Below, piece after piece: positions 23,631 through 32,061 of a DNA stretch of 64,000 nucleotides. Made by a program: the position numbers and the translations under genes. The stretch comes from Nitritalea halalkaliphila LW7 (lineage in GTDB: Bacteria; Bacteroidota; Bacteroidia; Cytophagales; Cyclobacteriaceae), in NCBI RefSeq assembly GCF_000265075.1, contig NZ_AJYA01000005.1:80161-144160 (forward strand), read 5' to 3'. The notes under the pieces are model-generated. The model worked only from the letters and a program-made list of their open reading frames with translations. It made no database searches and was not told the DNA's origin. How positions within the stretch are numbered: position 1 is the stretch's first letter; each line of letters begins with the position of its first letter.

Positions 23631-24842
23631 GATTAAAGGAAAAAAAGCTGTGTATCACTCCTCATCGCAGGTGCCCTTTTCGGGTTGAACCACTTCGCGA
23701 ATGCGCAGAACTCCATCGTGCTTTCTGGGCAGGATCAAAACGGTAGAAGGGTCATCACGACAGCAGTCCCTTTCTTGAATTTTGCACCCGACAGTCGGCA
23801 CTCTGCCATGGGGGATGTGGGGGTAGCGACGAGCGCAGATGCTAATTCCGCCCACTGGAATGCAGGAAAGCTGGCCTTTAACGAGCAGCCGATGGCCATC
23901 GCACTTTCTTACTCGCCCTGGTTAGGGAGGCTGGTGAACGACATGTCTGTCAGCTACTTAGCTGGCTATAAAAAAATCGACGAAAACTCCGCTTTCGGTT
24001 TTGACCTGCGCTTCTTTAATATGGGTGATGTAGAGCTGACCGATGAGATGGGAAATGAGCTGGGTGAATTTAATCCACGGGATATCGCCATCGGTGGAAC
24101 ATACTCCCGAAAACTATCCGAAAAATTCGGCCTAGGTATTTCGGCGCGCTTTATACATTCTAACTTGTCGGGAAACCTGTCCTCAGCAGCAGGAAATGAG
24201 GCGCGTCCCGGCACTTCGGTGGGAGCAGATATCGGCGTCTACTACCGAAATGCATACACCACAGAAGCCGGAAAGGACCGCGTCTTCTCTTGGGGTGCCA
24301 CCATCACGAACATCGGTCCACGCATTACCTATAACAGTGCCGAAGATTTAGACTACATCCCCACAAATCTCCGCATAGGCGCAGCCTATCAGATCTTCTT
24401 AGACCCTGATAATAGCTTGACCTTCGCGCTTGACTTGAATAAGCTGATGGTACCTACCCCGCCCGTTTTCGAGCGCAATGAGGACAATACCATCGTTACC
24501 GATGCCAATGGCAATCCCATCATCGCAGCGGGGCGTGATCCGAACCGCCCGCTTTTAAATGGTATGTTCACCTCCTTTATCGATGCCCCGGATGGTTTCG
24601 TAGAGGAGCTTCAGGAAATCACCATCTCCACGGGAGTGGAATACCTGTATAAAAATACCTTTGCGGTACGCGCAGGCTACTTCTACGAAAATCCCAGAAA
24701 AGGCGGTAGACGTTTTTTCACGATGGGTGTCGGCTTTAACTACCAGCGATTAGGTTTTGACTTTTCTTACCTAGTCCCTCAAACACAAAATCATCCGCTA
24801 GCAGAAACGCTTAGATTGACGCTTGGCTATCGATTCAACTAA
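23627..24842 (+). CDS. porV: Type IX secretion outer-membrane shuttle protein PorV (LptO)
   Basis: PorV is a FadL-like outer-membrane barrel that collects cargo from SprA and delivers it to the PorU sortase. The body is clear: VPFLNFAPDSRHSAMGDVGVA, then AHWNAGKLAF, and a C-terminus ending LRLTLGYRFN. The ATG at 23627 overlaps the porU stop. The A7 run at 23640-23646 puts the signal peptide out of frame. With A6 it reads MRLKEKSCVSLLIAGALFG, then LNHFANAQ with a normal signal-peptidase site, and the protein is 404 residues. This is one of only three sites where the frame change has the sign of an extra base. Without correction the open part starts near 23640. Confidence 0.93.
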
Positions 24843-24849
24843 CCTAACC

Positions 24850-26123
24850 ATGTCTTTACTACGTGCTGAAGCACCTCCTTTACATGTACCAGAGGCGCTA
24901 AGCCTACAAAACCCGCATTTTTACACCCTTCCGAATGGCTGAAGGCTTATTTCATGCCTACTCCAGGGATCGAAGCGGTGAAGCTGGCCGTGCTGGCTGC
25001 TGTACCTGGTGATGCATCTTCCCCCCACCTCAATCGACTCAGTGCCTATTTCACGCTGAAAATGCTCTCCGAGGGCACCCACCAGCATAGTGGTGAGCAA
25101 CTTGATCAGTTTTTTGACTTCCATGCCAGTGAAGTCGAACATATCCAGGGGCTGGAGCAGATCGGCTTGAGCCTGCTAAGCACGAAAAAGCATTTTGCAA
25201 GCGTACTTCCCGTGTTCCGTTCCCTATTCACGGAGGCGAATTTCCCAGAGGAGCGCTTGGATAAGCTGAAAAAGCAGAAGCAGCTGAGTTTAAAATTGCG
25301 CTTCCAGCGCAATAATCAGTGGGCAAGTCAGCGCTTTCGCTCCCTACTTTTCGGGCCTGAGCACCCCTATGGGGAGATCAGCACCACAGAAGATGTGGAT
25401 GCCATTACGCGGGAGGACTGTGTCACCTTCTTCCGGGAGCAGCTTTGGGCGGAGCCCGTACTTTATCTGAGCGGTCAGTTCGACGAGGTAAGCTTGCGGC
25501 AGATTCTAGCTACCTTCGGTGATTTACCTGTCCGAGCAGCCGAGCCTATAGGCCAAAAGTTCCCGATGCATTTCCCCGAAAAGGTGTACGAGGCCCGTGA
25601 GGAGGCCCTGCAGAGCAGCATCCGCATCGGCACCCACCTGATGCCGAAGGCGCATCCCGATTACTTGCCTTTCTATGTTTTTAATGTGTTTTTAGGAGGC
25701 TATTTTGGCTCCCGCCTGATCAAGAATATTCGCGAAGATAAGGGGCTCACCTATGGCATTTACAGCAGCATCGGTAGCCTGAAACATCAGGAATACTGGA
25801 TGCTCATGGCAGATGTAGAAAAATCGCAGCTGCAGCTAGCCCTTCGCGAAATTTATTTGGAAATCGAGCGCATGCTGGAAGAACCTCTTCCCGAAGACGA
25901 GGTGGAGGTGGTACGGAACTACCTGGCGGGCAGCTTCTTATCCAAATTCAGCAATGCCTTCGATCTGATGGAGCACTTTAAGGCGGTGGACAAACAGGGC
26001 TTAGACATGCGCTTTTATGAGGCGCAACTTCAGTATGTGAAAGATTTTCAGCCAGCAGATATTCAGGCTGTCGCCAAAAAATACCTGCAGCTTCCTCGCT
26101 TGCTCGAGGTAGTCGTCGGCTAA
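24850..26123 (+). CDS. M16 peptidase family protein lacking the zinc motif (one frameshift)
   Basis: An insulinase/pitrilysin-type protein of about 424 residues after correction of one lost base near 24937 (TLPNGLKAYF). The M16 fold is supported by residues about 210-260 (ALQSSIRIGTHLMPKAHPDY, FNVFLGGYFGSRLIKNIRED) and the KGLTYGIYSS segment. The inverted zinc motif HxxEH is absent: the matching place reads SAYFTLKMLSEGT. It is therefore likely the non-catalytic partner of a two-subunit M16 peptidase, yet no catalytic partner is in the window. It starts seven bases after porV, so it may be co-transcribed with porU and porV. Confidence 0.85.
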
Positions 26124-26181
26124 GGATAGGCATGGCTCCGGGAGTTACCTGGGGGCATTTTTTTAACCCAAATTGTATAAC

Positions 26182-27182
26182 GTGAGAAAAATCAACGTCA
26201 TTCTTTCAGGGGGAGTCGGCAGTCGGCTTTGGCCCCTATCTCGGGAAAAACAACCCAAGCAGTACTTGCCCATTTTCGAGGGCCGCACCCTTTTTCAGCA
26301 TACGGCGCTGCGTAATCAGCGCTTGGTCGATGCCTTGATGATTGTGGGTAATCAGGAAAATTATCAGCTATCGCGACAGAACCTGGAGAGCATCGGACTT
26401 GAAGCGGCGTACGAGCTGATCGAAGCCACCCCTCGAAATACAGCGGCAGCCATTGCTTTTGCGGCGCTACAGGCCGCGCCTGAAGATCTACTTTTCATCA
26501 CTCCTTCGGATCACCTTATCGAGGCGGGTCCGCGCTACGAAGCCGCCGTGGCACGCGCCTTTGAGCTAGCGGAAGAAGGCGCGATAGTGACCTTTGGGCT
26601 TCAGCCCGACAGTCCAGAAACCGGCTATGGCTACATCCAAGCAGTGGGGGAAAAAGTGCTCGGCTTCCGCGAAAAACCCAATAAAGAAACGGCGGAAAAC
26701 TTCCTCAAGCAGGGGAATTACTTTTGGAATAGCGGCATGTTCTGTTTCCGTGCCGGCGTCTTTTTACAAGAATTAGAACGGCTGGAGCCAGAGGTACTGC
26801 GCAGGGCTGAGCAGGCCTTAGCACAGGCAGTGGATGGTTCCTGCCCTTAGAGCCCTCCATGAACATCCCGTCTATCTCGGTGGATTATGCCGTTATGGAA
26901 CGTACGCGTCAGATCAAGATGGTGGGGGCTGCATTCAACTGGTCCGATATGGGCTCTTTCCTCTCCATCTACAGCTATTTTAAGGCAAATGGGCATCCTG
27001 TAGATCGAAATGGCAATATGGTGTTCGGCACCGCGCTGCACACGGAGTTTTTAGGCCTCTCCCACTGTATGCTGGTCCATACGCCAGATGCCCTTCTCGT
27101 GCTATCGCTCGAGCATGCGCAGGATGTGAAAAAGATTTACGAGCGTTTAGGAAAGGAAAAACCCGAACTGGTGAAAGGCTAA
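26182..27182 (+). CDS. Mannose-1-phosphate guanylyltransferase (one frameshift)
   Basis: It makes GDP-mannose from mannose-1-phosphate and GTP for glycan synthesis. The nucleotide-binding signature LSGGVGSRLWPLSREKQPKQY opens the protein, TPRNTAAAIAFAAL and ITPSDHLI follow, and GFREKPNKE is the family FxEKP loop. The frame breaks near 26838, where GGTTTCCTG has lost a T. With it restored, the end SVDYAVMERT, then AAFNWSDMGSF is in place and the protein has 333 residues, slightly short for the family because the C-terminal mannose isomerase domain is absent. I prefer GTG 26182 as start, since homology begins there. Confidence 0.9.
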
Positions 27183-27186
27183 GCGC

Positions 27187-27810
27187 ATGTCAGAAGAACA
27201 AGCCACCGATGCCTACTGGACGCTTCGAGCGCCTGCTACTGCACTGTTAAAAGAAAAAGGGAGTAAATTTTTGGCTTTTGCCTTTCCTGTGGAAGACCAA
27301 GAGGCCATAAAAGCAGCCTTAGAAAGTCTTCGGAAAACGCATTATGACGCCCATCACCACTGCTATGCCTATCGGCTGGGAGTTTTAGGCGAAGATTTTC
27401 GTGCGAATGACGATGGGGAGCCCCATCATAGCGCTGGGGATCCTATTTTAGGGCAAATCCGTTCGTTCAACCTGAGTCATGTGCTTGTGGTGGTGGTTCG
27501 CTATTTCGGAGGAACTAAGCTCGGCGTCGGTGGTTTGATTTCAGCCTATAAAGAGGCTGCACGCATGGTTTTAGCAGAGGCCGCCGTAGAGGAGCACCTG
27601 GTCAAGACCCATTTCCGGGTACATTTCGATTATCCGCTCATGAATGAAGCTATGCAACTGGTAAAAAGTTGGGAGCCCGACGTTATCAGCCAGGATTTTG
27701 GGCTCAGTTGCACGTTACATTTAGCTATTCGTCAGTCACGGGCAGAGGAAGTTATAGGTGCCTTCCAAGAGATTCATGGTATCCGTGTGTCGGCAGATTC
27801 ACTCGAATAG
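27187..27810 (+). CDS. YigZ / IMPACT family protein
   Basis: A cytoplasmic protein of 207 residues with the UPF0029 (Impact N-terminal-like) domain at about 15-125. Its signature is KGSKFLAFAFPV, HHHCYAYRLG, DDGEPHHSAGDPIL and VRYFGGTKLGVGGLI. A DUF1949 ferredoxin-like domain follows (about 140-205). Family members are linked to translation regulation, but the bacterial role is not settled. It starts four bases after the guanylyltransferase stop. Its own end overlaps the convergent exonuclease gene by 12 bases. Confidence 0.93.
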   Translation: MSEEQATDAYWTLRAPATALLKEKGSKFLAFAFPVEDQEAIKAALESLRKTHYDAHHHCYAYRLGVLGEDFRANDDGEPHHSAGDPILGQIRSFNLSHVLVVVVRYFGGTKLGVGGLISAYKEAARMVLAEAAVEEHLVKTHFRVHFDYPLMNEAMQLVKSWEPDVISQDFGLSCTLHLAIRQSRAEEVIGAFQEIHGIRVSADSLE

Positions 27811-28398
27811 CTCATCGAGGTAGCCTCCGTCGAACAGGCGATCGAAGATCGCTAGGCAGGCCCATGCGTCCGTAGCAGCATATAAAAGTTGCTTGTCCGA
27901 AAGCATATCGGCTTCCCAGTTCGAGACCTGCTCGGATTTAGAAATCCGAATATTCAGCACCATAGCGGAGAGATTGCGCACCCCTACATTTTGGAAGCCC
28001 ACCCGCTTCAGCTCTTCATTTAGGTCGAAGAAATTTTGTTCTAAGAAGGTTGGGTCTAGTTTGCGCAGCGCGCGCAAATCATCCAGCACGGCCGCGCCGA
28101 CCTTTAGGATATCCTGATTTTCCAGTAGTCCCTTTATCTGTGGAGGGAAGCCCACATGCTGCAGGCGGAAAAGAAAGGCCTCCTCATTCGTGGATAGCTG
28201 TAGGAGAGACACCTTATACTGGGTACCCTTGCGGAAAGAGGGCCGCGTCTCTGTGTCGAAGCCGATTACCGTCTCTTCGCGTAGCCGCTCAAAGGCCTCT
28301 TGCACCTGTTCTGGCTTGTCGATCAAGTGGATTTTACCTTCAAAAGCCCCGAGGGGAAGTTCATTCACTGCATCTTTACTGATGCTCATCGGTATCAT
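27799..28398 (-). CDS. 3'-5' exonuclease (RNase D/DEDD type)
   Basis: A DEDD-superfamily exonuclease domain of about 199 residues. The exonuclease I motif is VIGFDTETRPSF (D and E ligands). A middle acidic residue lies in VGAAVLDDLRAL. The exo III-type end is YAATDAWACLAIFDRLF with Y and D. In the sequence as given it is fused in frame to the NhaC antiporter (single ORF 27799-29880). I list it separately because removing one A/T from the T7 run at 28411-28417 ends NhaC at 28395 and leaves an ATGA overlap with this gene's ATG at 28398. MSISKD at 28389 is an alternative start. The physiological substrate is unknown. Confidence 0.85.
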   Translation of the reverse strand: MIPMSISKDAVNELPLGAFEGKIHLIDKPEQVQEAFERLREETVIGFDTETRPSFRKGTQYKVSLLQLSTNEEAFLFRLQHVGFPPQIKGLLENQDILKVGAAVLDDLRALRKLDPTFLEQNFFDLNEELKRVGFQNVGVRNLSAMVLNIRISKSEQVSNWEADMLSDKQLLYAATDAWACLAIFDRLFDGGYLDELFE

Positions 28399-29880
28399 AC
28401 CTGCAATTCCTTTTTTTATTTCTAAAAGCTCTTCTTCTGTGTAATAGTTTATGCCCAGCTTAAAATACCCGTATAAAATCGTCATAAAGGGACTGATGAT
28501 ATTAAAAAAGCAGTAAGGTGCATAGGTGAGTGTGGCGACCCCTAAGACGGAAGCCTGCGTCGCCCCACAGGTGTTCCAGGGGATGAGTACGGAGGTCACA
28601 GTGGCGCTATCCTCCAGCGTACGGCTCAGGTTTTCTCCCTTTAGACCGCGCTTTTTATAGATGTCGGCATACATACGGCCCGGTACTAAGATGGCTAAAT
28701 ACTGATCGGAGGTCGTCACATTAAAGAATACGCAAGTCGCTGCGGTAGAAGCGATAAGCGAGCCGATACTGTGCACACGGCGGATGACAGCCTCAGCCAA
28801 AACCCGGAGCATCCCGCTTTCCTCCATGATGCCACCGAAGATCATGGCACAGATAATCAGCCAGATGGTGTTTAGCATGCCCGCCATCCCCCCTGTCTGG
28901 AGCAACTCATTTACCACCTCATTCGAGGTGACGACGGCGATATCTCCGTAGAGCGCCTGCATGACACTGCGGAAGCTTTGATAGGCGAAACCGGCATCAG
29001 GTGCTTCGCTGATAAGCGCGATAATTTCTGGCTGGAAAATGACCGCCGCTACCCCACCTAGGAGCGCACCTACCAGCAGGGCCGGCACGGCAGGCGTTTT
29101 CTTGATAATAAGGAAAAGAACAACTGCTGGCACGACAAATAACCAACCCGTGATCCTAAATTTCGCTGCGATCACCTCACTGATTTCGCGCACTTGGTTG
29201 ACCGAACCCGCTGCATCGGTATAAAACCCGATGATTAAGAAAATGATAAGCGTGATGCTGATGGACGGAACCGTCGTCTTGGTCATGTGTCGGATATGCG
29301 TAAAAAGGTCCGTTCCTGCCATGGCTGGCGCCAAATTCGTGGTATCCGACAGGGGCGACATCTTATCTCCGAAGTAAGCCCCTGAGATGATGGCCCCTCC
29401 GATTAGTCCCTCACTAAAGCCGAGGGCCTTTCCTATGCCCAGCAGCGCCACTCCTACTGTGGCGACCGTCGTCCAGCTGGATCCTGTGGCGATGGCCACC
29501 ACGGCACCGATGATACAGGCTGCCACCAGAAAAATTCCCGGCGTCAGAATCTTGAGCCCATAATAGATCATGGCAGGTACGATACCGCTCAGAAGCCAAG
29601 TTCCTGCCAGCGCACCGATCAGCAGCAAAATCAAGATACTGGACATGGCCGAGCTGATGCTGTTAATCACCCCATCCTGCAGCTGCTCCCAGCGGTAGCC
29701 TAATCGAATGACTGCGACCAGACCTGCCACCGATGCACTGAGGATCAGCACGATCTGATTCGATCCGCTTAATCCCTCATCCCCAAAAACGGAAATATTT
29801 ATCACCAGTAAAACGATCAAAAAGAGTATCGGAAAGAGTGCCTCTAAGATGTTCGCCTCACGGATAGGTTGTTTTACCAT
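28395..29880 (-). CDS. nhaC: Na+/H+ antiporter NhaC
   Basis: A polytopic inner-membrane antiporter exporting Na+ in exchange for H+. The protein has about 12 hydrophobic segments and the NhaC-typical GSSWTTVATVGVALLGIGKA, GAYFGDKMSPLSDTTNLAPA and VPWNTCGA-like IPWNTCGATQ motifs. I chose ATG 29880 (MVKQPIREANILEALFP); an upstream in-frame ATG at 29943 would add an atypical leader. As sequenced, the frame continues without a stop into the 3'-5' exonuclease. With one base fewer in the T7 run at 28411-28417 it would end LLEIKKELQV at 28395 (494 residues), normal for NhaC. It is divergent from the KefB-type antiporter. Confidence 0.88.
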
Positions 29881-30018
29881 AAATTTAACTACACAAAAAT
29901 CCTTGTAAAAAAGGAAAATTAGTAAAAATTTAACCATTTCCATAACCTGAGCCGAAATACAGTCTCGGTTTTTTTCCGTATTTTGCCCTTTAATCGAAAA
30001 CGAACACTCTAATAATTT

Positions 30019-32034
30019 ATGCTTGGATTCATGCTTGCGGCAGCTGAATTGCCCATTTTATCGGATTTAGTGATCATTTTTGGCTTAGCAACAGGCGTAA
30101 TTTTGCTGTTTACACGCTTTAAACTCCCCACCATCATCGGCTTTCTACTCACAGGAACTCTCGCGGGACCTTTCGGGCTATCGCTTGTAAATGATTCGAC
30201 CGTGGTGGAGACACTTTCAGAAATAGGCGTAATCTTACTTCTTTTCGTCATCGGCATGGAGTTTTCCCTTAAAAACCTCTTTTCCATTCGTAAGGCCGTT
30301 CTGCTGGGAGGGGGGCTTCAGGTCGTCCTGACGATCGCTGCCACCGCCGTACTTGCTAATTTCCTAGGCTTCGACTGGAATATTGCCGTATTTTTAGGCT
30401 TCTTATTTGCCCTAAGTAGTACCGCTATCGTCCTAAAGCTTCTTCAAGAGACGGGTGAGATGGCGACCATTCCAGGACGTACCACCTTAGCGATTCTAAT
30501 TTTTCAGGACATCATTATCGTTCCCATGATGCTCCTCACCCCTATGCTCGCTGGCCAAGCCGATAATGTAGGGTTAGAAATTACGCTGATGCTGGTAAAA
30601 GGGGTAGCCGTCATCGCACTGACGATCGTGACCGCACGCTATATCATGCCCGCCATTCTTTTTCGAATCGTAAAAACGCGCAACGAAGAGCTCTTTCTGC
30701 TTAGCATCATCGTCATCTGTTTTGCGGTCGCCTACTTCACCTCCCTCCTCGGGCTCTCCATCGGTCTAGGCGCCTTCCTAGCCGGCCTCATCATTTCCGA
30801 ATCCGATTACAGCCACCATGCTACAGGTCTGGTACTCCCCTTCAGAGAAATATTCCTCAGCTTTTTCTTCGTATCCGTCGGAATGCTCTTTGACATTCAG
30901 TTTTTATTCGAAAACTTCGGCCTCATACTGGCCTTCACGCTGGCGACCTTCGTGATAAAATTCCTAATTATCAGCTTATCGGTTAAAAGCATTGGCCAGG
31001 GGGCCAAATCCGCCTTTATGGTCGGCTTCAGCATTTTCCAAATCGGGGAATTCTCTCTACTCCTAGCCAAAGAAGGGGTTCGCTTCTCCCTTTTAGATGA
31101 TATTACCTATCAGTATTTTTTAGCGATTTCCATTCTCACCATGGCCATCACTCCTTTTGTTTTAAAAGCACGAGAAGCACTCGCCTGCCGCCTTTTGGCT
31201 ATGCCTTTACCTAAACGCCTAAACAATCGATTACATAAAGACACGAACACCCTTCCTACGACAGAAATTGAAACCCTACGGGATCACCTCGTCATCATCG
31301 GCTATGGGCTAAACGGTCGTAATCTCGCTAAAGCAGCCAAATCCGCTAATATCCCCTATGCCATTATCGAAATGAACCCCGAAACGGTAAAGGAGGAGGG
31401 AGCGAAGGGAGAGCCCATACTTTATGGAGATGCCGCAAACAGTGTGGTCCTGGAACATGTGCATGCCGGACAGGCGCGTGTGATCGTTATCGCCATTTCG
31501 AATGCCGAAGCCACTAAAAGGATCGTCGCTCAAATAAGGATGATGTCGAGTAACCCTACGGTAATCGTCCGTACACGATACATCAATGAAATAGAAGAAA
31601 ATATCAACCTCGGCGCTAACGAAGTGATCCCCGAGGAGTTCGAGACCTCCATCGAGATTTTTAATCGCGTGCTGAATAAATACCTCGTCCCCCGACATGA
31701 TATCGAAGCCTTCACGCGAGAAGTCCGCTCCCATAACTATGACATGTTCCGCAGCGTGGACCCCGCAGGAGATATAAAATTCCAAATGGAACTGCCTGCC
31801 GTAAACTTCGTCAGCATCGCCGTGGAACGCGATAATGGAGCCTTTATCGACAAAGCCCTAAAGGATACCCATATTCGCCAAAAAACAGGGGTGAATATCG
31901 TGGCCATTAAGCGAGGAACAAACACCATCACGGAAATCTCTGGCAACGATAAACTTAAACTCGGGGATGTCGTCTATGCCGTCGGCAAAAACGAAAACTT
32001 AGAAAAATTAGCCAAAGAACTGGAAGTGGACTAA
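30019..32034 (+). CDS. CPA2 cation:proton antiporter with RCK domains (KefB/YbaL type)
   Basis: An inner-membrane monovalent cation/proton antiporter of 671 residues. Residues about 8-385 hold 12-13 membrane segments with the family motif FKLPTIIGFLLTGTLAGPFG and LSSTAIVLKLLQE. A TrkA-N (RCK) nucleotide-binding domain lies at about 410-530 (LVIIGYGLNGRNLAKAA, ILYGDAANSVVL), and a TrkA-C domain at about 580-671. The RCK domains suggest gating by NAD(H) or a similar ligand. The frame is intact. It is divergent from nhaC, so two cation antiporters share a spacer of about 140 bases. ATG 30019 is used; the ATG at 30031 is also possible. Confidence 0.92.
   Translation: MLGFMLAAAELPILSDLVIIFGLATGVILLFTRFKLPTIIGFLLTGTLAGPFGLSLVNDSTVVETLSEIGVILLLFVIGMEFSLKNLFSIRKAVLLGGGLQVVLTIAATAVLANFLGFDWNIAVFLGFLFALSSTAIVLKLLQETGEMATIPGRTTLAILIFQDIIIVPMMLLTPMLAGQADNVGLEITLMLVKGVAVIALTIVTARYIMPAILFRIVKTRNEELFLLSIIVICFAVAYFTSLLGLSIGLGAFLAGLIISESDYSHHATGLVLPFREIFLSFFFVSVGMLFDIQFLFENFGLILAFTLATFVIKFLIISLSVKSIGQGAKSAFMVGFSIFQIGEFSLLLAKEGVRFSLLDDITYQYFLAISILTMAITPFVLKAREALACRLLAMPLPKRLNNRLHKDTNTLPTTEIETLRDHLVIIGYGLNGRNLAKAAKSANIPYAIIEMNPETVKEEGAKGEPILYGDAANSVVLEHVHAGQARVIVIAISNAEATKRIVAQIRMMSSNPTVIVRTRYINEIEENINLGANEVIPEEFETSIEIFNRVLNKYLVPRHDIEAFTREVRSHNYDMFRSVDPAGDIKFQMELPAVNFVSIAVERDNGAFIDKALKDTHIRQKTGVNIVAIKRGTNTITEISGNDKLKLGDVVYAVGKNENLEKLAKELEVD
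30992..31007. repeat. Inverted repeat TTGGCC-AGGG-GGCCAA
   Basis: A perfect 6+4+6 copy of the recurrent palindrome, inside the CPA2 antiporter gene. Confidence 0.8.
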
Positions 32035-32061
32035 TGACTAGCCTCCTTTCTCCTGACCTAC

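Noticed and set aside
27799..29943. A new bifunctional antiporter-nuclease
   Set aside because: A one-base change in a T7 run produces two normal genes with an ATGA overlap, so I treat the fusion as a probable artefact.
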